Positions 1 to 8,346 of a stretch of 58,403 nucleotides of DNA are shown here, piece after piece. The DNA is from an uncultured Hyphomicrobiales bacterium (GTDB lineage Bacteria; Pseudomonadota; Alphaproteobacteria; Rhizobiales; Hyphomicrobiaceae), in the NCBI GenBank assembly GCA_902826255.1, contig CADEEC010000003.1:1-58403 (forward strand). The letters are read 5' to 3'. A program made the position numbers and the translations under genes. The notes beneath the pieces are model-generated. The model searched no databases, was not told the DNA's origin, and saw only the letters and a list, made by a program, of their open reading frames with translations. The first letter of the stretch is position 1, and the number at the start of each line of letters is the position of its first letter.

Positions 1-2
1 AG

Positions 3-797
3 TTCGGCTTCGGCCTGAGCCGCTTCTTCGCCACGGGCATCGCGGCCAAGAACCGGCCGTGGGCATTCCGCAACGCGCTGACGTCCGATCTCATGAACGG
101 CCCGCTGGTCGATGCCTGGCTCAAGCGGCACAGCATCAAGTCGGTCGTCATCCTGACCGACGTGAAGGATGCCTTCACCAAGATCGACGGCACGGCGATC
201 TTCCCTGCCGTCCTGAAGGCACGCAACGTCCAGATACTGGACAACGTCTCGTTTTCGACGGGCGATATCGACTTCGCGGCCCAGGTCACCAAGGCCAAGG
301 CTGCAAATCCCGACGGCATCGTGATTGCCGGCCTCTACAATGAAGGCGGCAACATCGCGCGCGAGATTCGCAAGCAAGGTCTGAAGCAACCCATCATCGG
401 CGCGCTGGGCATGGCGGAGCCTCGTTTCCTCGAGATCGCCGGACCCGCGTCGGACGGCGCCATGGTCGTGATGCCCTTCTGGCCCGACAACCCGGAGGCG
501 AAGGTCGCTGCGTGGGTCGGCGAGTACAGGAAGAGAGCGAACCGGCCTCCCGGCAACACCGACGCCCTGATGTTCGACACGCTGTTCATGGCCAAGATGT
601 GCATCGAGCAGACCGGCGTGACCAACAAGCCGGGGGACCTGGCAGCCGATCGGGAGCGCATCCGCTCGTGCCTCGAGAAGCTGAAGGACTATCCCGGCAT
701 CGTGGGGCCGATCACCTTCAGTGCCGAGGGCGACGCGCAGCTGAAGCCGACCGTCCTGCTCGGTGGCGGCGGCAAGTGGCAGGCCGTTCGCGACTGA
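3..797 (+). CDS. Branched-chain amino acid-type ABC transporter substrate-binding protein (5' truncated)
   Basis: This is the C-terminal part of a periplasmic type I binding protein of the LivK family. The window begins inside the gene, so the signal peptide and the first lobe are missing. The reading frame is open from base 3 and ends at a TGA at 795-797, giving about 264 residues. The visible part has the alternating alpha/beta pattern of the family, with segments such as VVILTDVKDAFTK and PDGIVIAGLYNEGGNIAREI that resemble the hinge and second lobe of Liv-type binding proteins. It is followed by a strong terminator at 806-846, so it probably ends an upstream operon whose permeases and ATPases lie outside the window. 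The ligand cannot be inferred. Confidence 0.85.
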   Translation, partial: FGFGLSRFFATGIAAKNRPWAFRNALTSDLMNGPLVDAWLKRHSIKSVVILTDVKDAFTKIDGTAIFPAVLKARNVQILDNVSFSTGDIDFAAQVTKAKAANPDGIVIAGLYNEGGNIAREIRKQGLKQPIIGALGMAEPRFLEIAGPASDGAMVVMPFWPDNPEAKVAAWVGEYRKRANRPPGNTDALMFDTLFMAKMCIEQTGVTNKPGDLAADRERIRSCLEKLKDYPGIVGPITFSAEGDAQLKPTVLLGGGGKWQAVRD

Positions 798-805
798 CCA
801 CCGAT

Positions 806-846
806 GGCTCGAGCGCCGCACAGCGGGGCTCGAGCCTTTTTCTTTT
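806..846 (+). terminator. Rho-independent terminator after the truncated binding-protein gene
   Basis: A 9-bp perfect stem (GGCTCGAGC at 806-814 with GCTCGAGCC at 828-836) is followed directly by a T-rich tract at 837-846. It sits nine bases after the stop codon. It separates this transcription unit from the TRAP permease gene that follows on the same strand. Confidence 0.85.
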
Positions 847-917
847 CCGTCCAATGCAGGAACCCAAGCGGAGGACAACTCCCGGCATGAAGCTCTTCGT
901 TTGTTCGGACTGGTCTG

Positions 918-2891
918 ATGAGCGCGCCTGAAACCCAGGCAAGTGCGCCCAAGGATACTGAGGTCCTTGTCATAGGCTCCGGCGGCTCGCGTGTTCTGAA
1001 GAACATCGCCATTGCCGCAGCCTTCCTGACGACTTTTGTTGCGATCCTTTGGTCGGCGGGTGCCTTCTGGCGTCTCGGGTTGCAGCTTTACGGCGAGCAG
1101 CCGATGGCCGCCATTCTTGGTTTCGCGCTGATCATCATCTTTCTCACGATCGACTATCGCGGCGAACCCAAGCAGAAAATCAGCATTCCTGATGTCGGCT
1201 TGGCGGCGCTCACCGCCGCCGTGTTCTTCTACGTTGCCGTGTCTTATGCGGCTCTCACGGAGAACCTGTATTTCAATCCATGGCAGACATTCATCACCGG
1301 CGGTCTGGTTGTGGTGCTCACCGCCGAAGGCATGCGCCGGTGCGCAGGCGGGGCTTCACTTCTCATCATCTTCATCCTGTTCATAATCTATGCCCTCTGG
1401 GGGCATCTGGTACCGGGCCCCTTGCAGGGTCGCAGCACGTCGCTATTCCGTCTGCTTCCGATCCTTGGTCTCGACAGCTCCGCCGTATTCGGTAACGCGC
1501 TGGAGATCGTCGGTACGATCGTGATTGCCTTTGTCCTCATGGGACAGTTTCTCTACATCACGGGTGGCGGCGCGTTCTTCACTGATCTGGCTGCATCTTT
1601 GATGCGCGGTCAGCGCGGCGCGGCGGCCAAGATTTCGGTCATATCATCTGCGCTGTTCGGAACGATTTCGGGAAGCGTGGTCGCCAACGTAACCTCGTCG
1701 GGCATCATAACCATCCCGATGATGAAGCGCGCCGGCTTCAAGGCGCATGTCGCAGGCGCGATCGAGGCCGTCGCGTCGAATGGTGGGCAAATGATGCCGC
1801 CGGTGATGGGGGCGGTTTCCTTCCTCATGGCCGACTATCTCGGCGTGCCCTACTCGCAGATCATCCTGGCGGCGAGCATTCCGGCCGCGCTGTACTTCTT
1901 CTCACTCTACATGCACGTCGACCTGGAGGCCGCGAAGGAGAACATCAAAGCGGAGGACCCGTCGGGTCTCCCCCCTCTCGGCACCATTCTGAGACAGGGA
2001 ATGATCTTTGTCTTTCCGCTCGGCTTGCTGCTGTTCCTCATGTTCCAGCTCAACATGGCGCCAGAGACCGCTGCGTTGATCTCCACGGTTTGCATCATCG
2101 TGCTGGGGTATTTCAAAGGCTACCGCGGCCAGAAGCTGAAGCTCGCCGACATTCCGAAGGCTTTGGTCGATACGGGACTTCAGGCCTCTCAGATCATCAT
2201 CGTGTGCGCGATCGCAGGGATGCTGGTCAGCGTGATGAATGTGACCGGGCTCGACTTCGCACTCAGCCTGCTGCTGCTGCATCTCGGTGGTGGAAGCCTG
2301 TTCCTGCTGCTGCTTACCACAGCGGTGATTTGCATCATTCTCGGTCTGAGCCTGCCTACGACCACGCTCTATATCCTGCTCGCCACCCTGATCGTACCGT
2401 CCCTCATCAAGCTCGGAACGCTCCCGATCGCGGCGCACATGTTCGTCTTCTACTTCGGCATCATGTCCTTCGTGACGCCGCCGGTCGCTATCGCGAGCTT
2501 CACCGCGGCCAACATCGCCAACGCGGATCCCATGAAGACAGGGTGGATGTCGTGCTACTTCGGGTGGGTGGCCTATATCGTGCCGTTCCTGTTCATCTAC
2601 TCGCCGGCCCTCTTGATGGAGGGCAGCCCCGCGGTCATCGTCATAACGACGCTTGGAGTTACCGTCGGCATCGTCCTCATCAGCGTGGCTACGATGGGTT
2701 ACCTGCGGACCACTTTGAGCTGGCCCAAGCGTGCGGTGGCATTTGTCCTCGGTGCAGCGCTGATGTGCCCGCTCGAAACCGCGGACGGTGGTCTGTTGCT
2801 CGAGGTTGCCTTGAGCGTCTTGGGACTGGTGCTGGTGGCCGCCGAGTTGCAGGTTCTGGAGAGATATAGGCGGCGCCGCGCTGCAGCCTAG
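918..2891 (+). CDS. TRAP transporter permease, fused small and large membrane subunits (TAXI type)
   Basis: A 657-residue membrane protein that joins the DctQ-like small subunit (roughly residues 30-180) to the DctM-like large subunit (roughly 200-600). This fusion is the usual partner of TAXI-type binding proteins. It carries out sodium- or proton-driven import of an organic acid or similar solute. Hydrophobic segments fill almost the whole length. Typical large-subunit segments are seen, such as SSALFGTISGSVVANV and ASNGGQMMPPVMGA. Two TAXI binding proteins are encoded at 6241-8197 on the opposite strand and are the likely partners. The start is the ATG at 918, which has no clear ribosome binding site of its own. 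A good one lies instead in front of a 14-codon ORF at 887-931 that overlaps this start. Confidence 0.9.
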   Translation: MSAPETQASAPKDTEVLVIGSGGSRVLKNIAIAAAFLTTFVAILWSAGAFWRLGLQLYGEQPMAAILGFALIIIFLTIDYRGEPKQKISIPDVGLAALTAAVFFYVAVSYAALTENLYFNPWQTFITGGLVVVLTAEGMRRCAGGASLLIIFILFIIYALWGHLVPGPLQGRSTSLFRLLPILGLDSSAVFGNALEIVGTIVIAFVLMGQFLYITGGGAFFTDLAASLMRGQRGAAAKISVISSALFGTISGSVVANVTSSGIITIPMMKRAGFKAHVAGAIEAVASNGGQMMPPVMGAVSFLMADYLGVPYSQIILAASIPAALYFFSLYMHVDLEAAKENIKAEDPSGLPPLGTILRQGMIFVFPLGLLLFLMFQLNMAPETAALISTVCIIVLGYFKGYRGQKLKLADIPKALVDTGLQASQIIIVCAIAGMLVSVMNVTGLDFALSLLLLHLGGGSLFLLLLTTAVICIILGLSLPTTTLYILLATLIVPSLIKLGTLPIAAHMFVFYFGIMSFVTPPVAIASFTAANIANADPMKTGWMSCYFGWVAYIVPFLFIYSPALLMEGSPAVIVITTLGVTVGIVLISVATMGYLRTTLSWPKRAVAFVLGAALMCPLETADGGLLLEVALSVLGLVLVAAELQVLERYRRRRAAA

Positions 2892-2897
2892 AAAGCC

Positions 2898-3563
2898 TCA
2901 GGGCTTGCGTACCTGCACGTGCACGGGGCTGCACTTGAAGCCGTTGACCGGTGCGATCACGTCCATCGGGCAGTTCGACAAGGCGACGATGCAGTCGGCG
3001 ACGGCCTCGAACTCGATGTAGTCGCCGGGATTCGTCACACCCTCTTCGATCACCCAGTGACCCTTGGCGCAGTCATGGTGGTAGTTCATGAACAGGTCGA
3101 GCGTGTCGGGGATGTCTTCAGGCAGCAGGCCGAACGGGGCCATGAGGTCGGCAATCGCCTCGTGACAGCCGGTGCGCCCGGGATAGCCGTAGTATTCATA
3201 GAGCTCGCGATTGCACATGCGGTGGTGCACGTCGTGGATGCCCTTGCGTTCCGCGCTCTCCTCGCCGATGCGCATCAAGGGCGTGCAGATGGTGGACAGC
3301 AGGATGTCGCCGGTGAGAAGTTTGTCGCGCGGGACGAATTTCTGGCCGGGCGCGGGCTTGTAGCGGGTGCGCGAGTAGGACGTAGAAAGCTTGTCGCGCG
3401 GGTTGGCGCGGTTGAAGACCGCCATGTCGACCACCTGGCGGCCATGAATGTCGGTGATGCGCAGGATCTCGCCGGGGGCGACGAACGCGAGGCACCCCGT
3501 CTTCTCGGGCAGGATATGGTCGAACACGATCTTGCCTGAAGCCGTATCGGTCGGCGTGCTCAT
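2898..3563 (-). CDS. DUF1989 / urea carboxylase-associated family protein
   Basis: A 221-residue protein of the DUF1989 family, known from genes next to urea carboxylase and guanidine or amide-nitrogen metabolism. The biochemical role of most members is unsettled. Family hallmarks are visible: ITDIHGRQVVDMAVFN near residue 40, HHRMCNRELYEYYG near 115-130, GRTGCHEAI and NYHHDCAKG, which supply the His and Cys residues expected to bind a metal. The ATG at 3563 is preferred over a GTG nine bases earlier, because a GAGG lies eight bases before the ATG. It ends a minus-strand operon, 19 bases after the metallo-beta-lactamase-fold gene, and converges on the TRAP permease with only six bases between the stops. 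Confidence 0.85.
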   Translation of the reverse strand: MSTPTDTASGKIVFDHILPEKTGCLAFVAPGEILRITDIHGRQVVDMAVFNRANPRDKLSTSYSRTRYKPAPGQKFVPRDKLLTGDILLSTICTPLMRIGEESAERKGIHDVHHRMCNRELYEYYGYPGRTGCHEAIADLMAPFGLLPEDIPDTLDLFMNYHHDCAKGHWVIEEGVTNPGDYIEFEAVADCIVALSNCPMDVIAPVNGFKCSPVHVQVRKP

Positions 3564-3582
3564 GGCAGGCACCTCATTTTGT

Positions 3583-4476
3583 CTAGCGGATGATGCTGGT
3601 TTGGCCAGCGGCGAGGGTGAGCTCGACGACGTGAGAGCCGTGCGGCGCGCCGTTGGGCAGGCGCGTGAGAATCTCGATGTCGTGGCCGGGCATCAAGCGG
3701 GAGAGATCGCCGCCGATGGTGCCTTTGATGCGGCGCATCTCGTACAGGATGTTCCAGGCATTGCCCTGCAGATAACCGGGCGGCCACATGCGCTCGACAT
3801 TGAAATAGGTGTAGCAGATGTCGCCGCCCAGGACGTAAGGGCCCCTCGGCGTCTCGATCTCGAGCCACTGGATACCGAAGCTGTGCGTGTCCTTGGCAAG
3901 GCGGGCAGTAACGCCGGCGCCAATCTGCGCATCGCCATCAAGGAACGTGACGCGACCATCTGCGATTGCCTTGTCGAGAACCGTGAAATCGTCGGCGCTG
4001 AGCGAGGAGAAGGCCCACTGGTCCTTGGTCACGCCCGCGGCGCCGAGATCGGCGATCACGCGCTTCCAGCTCTCATACTCATAGCGCTGCACGAAGATCT
4101 CGGCATTCGGGAAGGCGGCGATGTTGCCGGCGTGATCAAAGTGCAGGTGGGTGAGAACCAGCTTGCGGATGCCGAGCGGATCGAAGCCGTGGCGGCGAAG
4201 CAGCTCGTCGCTGCGCACGAAGTTGGCGAAGTTGCGCCCGGTCATGGAGGCGCCGCTGCCGAAGCCGGTGTCGACGAGCACACGCTCACCGTCGGCCGAC
4301 TGCAGCAGCGAGAAGATCATGGGGACATCGACGACGCCCTGGTTGCTTGCGACCGGCGTACCGCGGACGAAATCCAGCGGCAGCTTTCCGAGCGCGTAGC
4401 AGAACGTCCAGATGCTCCAGTCCACGGCACCGTCCAGTGGAAAGTCCGCCAGCCTAGGCGAACAGGCCCGTATCAT
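3583..4476 (-). CDS. Metallo-beta-lactamase-fold hydrolase (lactonase-like)
   Basis: A 297-residue cytoplasmic hydrolase with an intact dinuclear metal site: the HxHxDH motif is THLHFDHAG (H110, H112, D114, H115). A later bridging Asp is in LGGDICY and a last His in PGHDIEIL. Overall layout and length match the AHL-lactonase/glyoxalase-like branch of the fold, which opens lactones and other esters. The start overlaps the 3' end of the upstream amidohydrolase gene by 23 bases, which points to translational coupling. Given the operon (TRAP binding proteins, amidohydrolase, DUF1989), a catabolic lactone or ester substrate is more likely than quorum-signal quenching, but this is inference. Confidence 0.85.
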   Translation of the reverse strand: MIRACSPRLADFPLDGAVDWSIWTFCYALGKLPLDFVRGTPVASNQGVVDVPMIFSLLQSADGERVLVDTGFGSGASMTGRNFANFVRSDELLRRHGFDPLGIRKLVLTHLHFDHAGNIAAFPNAEIFVQRYEYESWKRVIADLGAAGVTKDQWAFSSLSADDFTVLDKAIADGRVTFLDGDAQIGAGVTARLAKDTHSFGIQWLEIETPRGPYVLGGDICYTYFNVERMWPPGYLQGNAWNILYEMRRIKGTIGGDLSRLMPGHDIEILTRLPNGAPHGSHVVELTLAAGQTSIIR

Positions 4477-6172
4477 GCACCGGCTTGCCGCCCAGGAGCG
4501 TGGCGATCACCTTGGCTTCCGGGATGCGGTCTTCCGGCATAGTCATGATGTCATCGGACAGGATGGCGATGTCGGCAAGCTTGCCGCGCTCCAGCGAGCC
4601 GATGCGATGCTCCCAGAAGGCCGCGTAGGCGGCATTGTAGGTGTAGAGGCGCAAGGCCTCCGCGCGGGTGATCTTCTGGCCGGGCAGGCCGAACACGTGG
4701 CCGGTGGCGCCGCCCTTGCGGGCGAGGCTCTGCCAGAAGGTGAAGATCGGGTCGTAGGGGCGGCCGTCAGTCGACTGCACGATCATGACGCCGGCATCGA
4801 GCCAGGTGCGGAACGGGATGGCGTCGGCCGACATCTCCTCGCCGAAGCAGCGCAGGTAGACGGTGTCGTAGTTCCACAGGAAGTTGGTGGTGGTGGTGGC
4901 GATCACGCCCAGCCGGACGCAGGTCTGCATGTTCTCGGCGCTCGGGAACTGGCAGTGCTCGATCACCCAGCGCTTGCCCTTGATCGGGATCTCGCGGTCG
5001 ATGGCCTCGAACATGCCGAGCACCTTGTCGATGGCCGCGCCGCCAGCGCACTGCACCTGAACGCGCAGGCCAGCACGCGCAGCCTTGCGCAGGCCGTCGA
5101 GGAACACCTCGTCGCGGGTGAGCTGGATGCCGGTCCACTCGTGGCCGCGCGCGCCGACATAGGGCTTGCGCATCAGGCAGGCGCCGATGGCGGTGGCGCT
5201 GTCGAAGGAATAGCCGAGACCGCCGAACTTCAAGAGGTCGTCGCCGAAGCCGTCGCCGCCGGCGTAAAGGGCGGTCTCCGCGATCAGCGCCTCACCGGCC
5301 GCGGGGTCCGCGAACATCGGGGGGCCGTGGGAGATGACGAAGTACGTGCGCACGGTCAGTGCCTTGCGCAGCCACAGGTCGAGGTAGGCGTGCTGCTGGA
5401 GTTTCGGGATGCCATGCCCTTCGTAGATCGCCGTCACGCCGACTTTGTTGAAGGTGTGCATGGCGACTTCCACAGCGCGGTTCATGTCGGCCTGAGTGAA
5501 GGCCGGCACCATGGGAAACACTGCCCGCTTGCCGCGCACCAGACCGTAGGTATCGGGCATCAGCTTGGGGAAGTTGAAGTCGCGGAACACACCTGTCGGC
5601 TCACCCGCGCTATCGATCTCGATCTCGATGCCCGACGGCGTTTCAGTCTTGGCGGTGATGCCAGCGATGCGGATGGCGGCGCTGTTGGCAATGGCGATAC
5701 CCGGAGCAACCAAGCCCGGCGGCTCAATGTAAACCGGGTTGTCGGGTGACACTTTGTCGAGGTCATACCGGTTGGGCCAGCGGCCTTCACGCAATGCGCC
5801 AGGGAAGCGAAACACTTCGGGCTCGTTGCCGATCGGATTGCAGATGATCCACTCGCCGGGTTTGCGCTTTGCGACTTCCTTGCGAATGATCTCCAGAGCC
5901 TCGTCGATCGAGGAGATTCCTTCGAACGATGGCTTCGCCATTCGCAAGCCGAGGCCATCCATGTGCGGATGTCCGTCGACGAAGCCCGGGATCGCCGCCT
6001 TGCCGCCGAGGTCGACCTTCTTCGTGCGTGGGCCGGCAAACGCCATGATGTCGGCTGCCGCGCCCGTGGCAAGGATCTCGCCATTCAGGATCGCAATCGC
6101 GTCGTGGACGCTGTCCTTCGCGTCTACCGTGTAGACGGGGCCGCCGTGGAGGATGAGATCAGCGTGGAGCAC
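4454..6172 (-). CDS. Amidohydrolase family protein, YtcJ/NfdA-like
   Basis: A 572-residue member of the Amidohydro_3 group, whose characterised members include N-substituted formamide deformylase. The first metal motif is GHPHMDG and the C-terminal metal Asp sits in QSTDGRPYDP. A His is present in WVIEHCQ. The segment that normally supplies a carboxylated lysine reads LKFGGLGYSFDS with no Lys at the expected place, and the usual HAIGD segment reads VQCAGGAAID, so a mononuclear centre or altered chemistry is possible. It lies between a TAXI binding protein gene (68 bases upstream) and the lactonase-like gene (overlapping). It closely resembles the amidohydrolase at 15510-17204 in these substitutions. 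The substrate is unknown, probably an amide. Confidence 0.88.
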   Translation of the reverse strand: MLHADLILHGGPVYTVDAKDSVHDAIAILNGEILATGAAADIMAFAGPRTKKVDLGGKAAIPGFVDGHPHMDGLGLRMAKPSFEGISSIDEALEIIRKEVAKRKPGEWIICNPIGNEPEVFRFPGALREGRWPNRYDLDKVSPDNPVYIEPPGLVAPGIAIANSAAIRIAGITAKTETPSGIEIEIDSAGEPTGVFRDFNFPKLMPDTYGLVRGKRAVFPMVPAFTQADMNRAVEVAMHTFNKVGVTAIYEGHGIPKLQQHAYLDLWLRKALTVRTYFVISHGPPMFADPAAGEALIAETALYAGGDGFGDDLLKFGGLGYSFDSATAIGACLMRKPYVGARGHEWTGIQLTRDEVFLDGLRKAARAGLRVQVQCAGGAAIDKVLGMFEAIDREIPIKGKRWVIEHCQFPSAENMQTCVRLGVIATTTTNFLWNYDTVYLRCFGEEMSADAIPFRTWLDAGVMIVQSTDGRPYDPIFTFWQSLARKGGATGHVFGLPGQKITRAEALRLYTYNAAYAAFWEHRIGSLERGKLADIAILSDDIMTMPEDRIPEAKVIATLLGGKPVHDTGLFA

Positions 6173-6201
6173 GACGTATCCTTGATGAGAACTGTGCAGG
6201 G

Positions 6202-6226
6202 CCGGACGCCGCGCATCGGCGTCCGG
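6202..6226 (-). other. Intergenic stem-loop between a TAXI binding-protein gene and an amidohydrolase gene
   Basis: A perfect 10-bp stem (CCGGACGCCG at 6202-6211 with CGGCGTCCGG at 6217-6226) with a five-base loop lies in the 68-base gap within the minus-strand operon. No T tract follows. Such hairpins after binding-protein genes often stabilise the upstream message or partly stop transcription, so that the binding protein is made in excess. That role is inferred here. Confidence 0.5.
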
Positions 6227-6240
6227 AACACTTGGAAGGG

Positions 6241-7191
6241 CTACTTCTTAGGCACCCAGAGGCCCACTTCTTTGTAGAACTTGATAGCGCCCGGGTGATA
6301 GTCGAGCTCGGTCTTGTCGACGAATTTCGGTAGCCAGTCGCCGCTGTAGGACTTCAAATCCTGACGCCCTTCGTAGGCGGCTTTGACCACCTTGTAGACT
6401 GTGTCCTCGCTGACGCTTGCATTCGTGAACACGACGAAATCGAAGGCGATGTTCTTCACCATCTCGCCGTTCTCGAGGTTCTTGTCGTTGGTCACATAGG
6501 AACCGGGAAGGAAGGGCTGCATGCGCTCGATGGCGGCCGGGCTGTCATCTACAGAAATGTAGCGGGCGCCGCCGACCTTGATGGCGAGCTCCTTGGTGGT
6601 GGCTCCGTTCAAGACGCCGAAAATGAGATCCAACTCACCCTGGCCAAAAAGGTCCCACATGCGGGGCATGGCAGTGACCGGCACGCCACGCACGCTTTCG
6701 TACTTGGCTTGCTGATTGGCGAAAAACCCGCGGAAGATGTAGTCGCCGAGCTTTTGTGCGTTCCAACCGACAGGTGCACGCGCCCCTGCGTACTGCTCTA
6801 CGCTCTTTATGCCTGACTTGTTGGCGACCATGAAGGTGATCGGCAGCGGGAACATGGTGAAAGCCATGCGCAGGTTCCGATTGGGCCGCCCCTCGAACAA
6901 TCCTGTTCCCTTCAGGGCGAAGTTCGCCTCGATCATGTTCGAGATGCCGAATTCCAGCTCGCCTGCATTCACGCGGGGTGCGTACTGGTTGGTGCTGGAT
7001 AGCGCTTGCGTGCGCATCTGAATGCCGGAGCGCTCGGACACGACCTTGGCGATCGCGGTTCCGTACTGCACGGTTGCGCCCTGCTGGGCGGTGCCCATGC
7101 CGACCACGTTTTGTGCCGACGCCGGCGCCGCAGCGATTGAAGCGCCAACCAGGCCAACCAGGCCAGCCAAACCAGCTTTTGCGTAAGACAT
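6241..7191 (-). CDS. TAXI-family TRAP transporter solute-binding protein (copy 2)
   Basis: A 316-residue periplasmic binding protein with a Sec signal peptide (hydrophobic stretch in residues 5-20, cleavage likely near PASAQ). The mature start NVVGMGTAQQGATVQYGTAIAKV, the RMAFTMFPLPITFMV segment and the ELDLIFGVLNGATTKEL segment fit the TAXI group. It is closely similar to the product of the adjacent upstream gene over its full length, so the two arose by tandem duplication. It lies 58 bases downstream of that gene in the same operon. The fused TRAP permease at 918-2891 is the obvious membrane partner. The ligand is not known; TAXI proteins studied so far bind acidic organic compounds. Confidence 0.9.
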   Translation of the reverse strand: MSYAKAGLAGLVGLVGASIAAAPASAQNVVGMGTAQQGATVQYGTAIAKVVSERSGIQMRTQALSSTNQYAPRVNAGELEFGISNMIEANFALKGTGLFEGRPNRNLRMAFTMFPLPITFMVANKSGIKSVEQYAGARAPVGWNAQKLGDYIFRGFFANQQAKYESVRGVPVTAMPRMWDLFGQGELDLIFGVLNGATTKELAIKVGGARYISVDDSPAAIERMQPFLPGSYVTNDKNLENGEMVKNIAFDFVVFTNASVSEDTVYKVVKAAYEGRQDLKSYSGDWLPKFVDKTELDYHPGAIKFYKEVGLWVPKK

Positions 7192-7249
7192 CAGAAGTAT
7201 TCTCCCAACAATGCGTAGCAGAGGACGATCGTGAGCCGGGGCAACCCGG

Positions 7250-8197
7250 TTAGCCTTTGGGCGGCCATAGGCCGACCTCGGTGAAGAACTTGATGGCGCC
7301 CGGGTGGTATTCGACCTCGGTCTTGGTCACCAGCTTCGGCAACAGCTCGGAGTTGTAGGACTTGAGCTCGTTACGGCCTTCGTAGACGGCCTTGACCACC
7401 TTGTAGACGGTCTCGTCGCTGACCTTGGTGCTGGTAAAGACCACGAAGTCGTAGGCGATGTTCTTGACCATGTTGCCCGTGGTCAGGTGCTTGTCGGTCG
7501 TGACGTACGAGCCGGGCAGGTACTTCTGCATGCGCTCCACGGCGGCCGGGCTCTCATCCACCGGCAGGTAGTGCACGCCGCCGATCTTGACCTCGAGCTC
7601 CTTGGTGACGGCGCCGTTGATGATGCTGAAGATCAGGTCCAGCTCGCCCTGGCCGAACAGCTCCCACATCTTGGGCAGCGTGGTCACGGGAACGCCGCGC
7701 ACGTCCTCGTAGCGCAGGTTCTGATTGGCGAAATAGCCGCGGAACAGGTAGTCGCCGAGCTTCTGGGAGTTGAAGGCGATCGGCGTCCTGGCGGTCGGAA
7801 ACTGCTTTGCCTCGGTGATTCCGGACTTCTTGCTGGTCAGGAAGGCGACCGGCAGCGGGAACATGGTGAAAGCCATGCGCAGGTTCGGTGCAGGCCGGCC
7901 CTCGAACAGGCCCTCGCCCCTGCGGGCGAACGTGGTCTCGATGATGTTGGCGAAGCCGAACTCCAGCTCGCCGTCGTTCACGCGCGGGGCGTACTGGTTG
8001 GTGCTGGACAGCGCCTGCGTGCGCATCTGGATGCCGGAGCGCTCGGAGACGACCTTGGCGACGGCGGTGCCGAACTGAAGGGTGGCGCCGGCCTGGGCCG
8101 TGCCGATGCCGACGACCGTCTGTGCAGAGGCCGCTGCGCTCGCCGCCCAAGAGAAGGCCACTGCCAGGGCAGGGCAAACAATGCGCGGCAAATTCAT
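7250..8197 (-). CDS. TAXI-family TRAP transporter solute-binding protein (copy 1)
   Basis: A 315-residue periplasmic binding protein with an N-terminal signal peptide (hydrophobic residues 8-24, cleavage near ASAQ). The sequence after the signal peptide, TVVGIGTAQAGATLQFG, and most of the rest match the neighbouring paralogue. Differences cluster in the middle, for example KKSGITEAKQFPTARTP, where ligand specificity could differ. It is the first gene of a five-gene minus-strand operon (two binding proteins, amidohydrolase, lactonase-like, DUF1989). A 149-base AT-rich intergenic region separates it from the divergent FAH-fold gene. Confidence 0.9.
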   Translation of the reverse strand: MNLPRIVCPALAVAFSWAASAAASAQTVVGIGTAQAGATLQFGTAVAKVVSERSGIQMRTQALSSTNQYAPRVNDGELEFGFANIIETTFARRGEGLFEGRPAPNLRMAFTMFPLPVAFLTSKKSGITEAKQFPTARTPIAFNSQKLGDYLFRGYFANQNLRYEDVRGVPVTTLPKMWELFGQGELDLIFSIINGAVTKELEVKIGGVHYLPVDESPAAVERMQKYLPGSYVTTDKHLTTGNMVKNIAYDFVVFTSTKVSDETVYKVVKAVYEGRNELKSYNSELLPKLVTKTEVEYHPGAIKFFTEVGLWPPKG

Positions 8198-8346
8198 CTC
8201 GATCTCCTCAACGTAGTACTAAAAATCGTCACATCACATGAAATACGCAAAGTTTTATGAGTGCAAGAATAATTTATGGAATATAGCACTGGAGCAAATC
8301 GGCCGTGCGCGCGCGGTTGAACGGCAGGCACAGGAGGATCTCACCA
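8198..8346. promoter_or_regulatory. Divergent intergenic region between TAXI operon and FAH-fold gene
   Basis: This 149-base stretch is clearly more AT-rich than its surroundings, notably at 8218-8290, and must hold the promoters of both divergent genes. An AGGAGG at 8332-8337 is the ribosome binding site of the plus-strand gene. No convincing copy of the TTTCGA palindrome described at other promoters in this cluster was found here. Confidence 0.5.

Noticed and set aside
3448..5749. Long plus-strand open frames (364 and 445 residues) opposite the lactonase-like and amidohydrolase genes
   Set aside because: They lie antisense to genes with clear catalytic motifs, are rich in Ala, Arg, Gly and His without family resemblance, and are the expected result of GC-rich codon bias.
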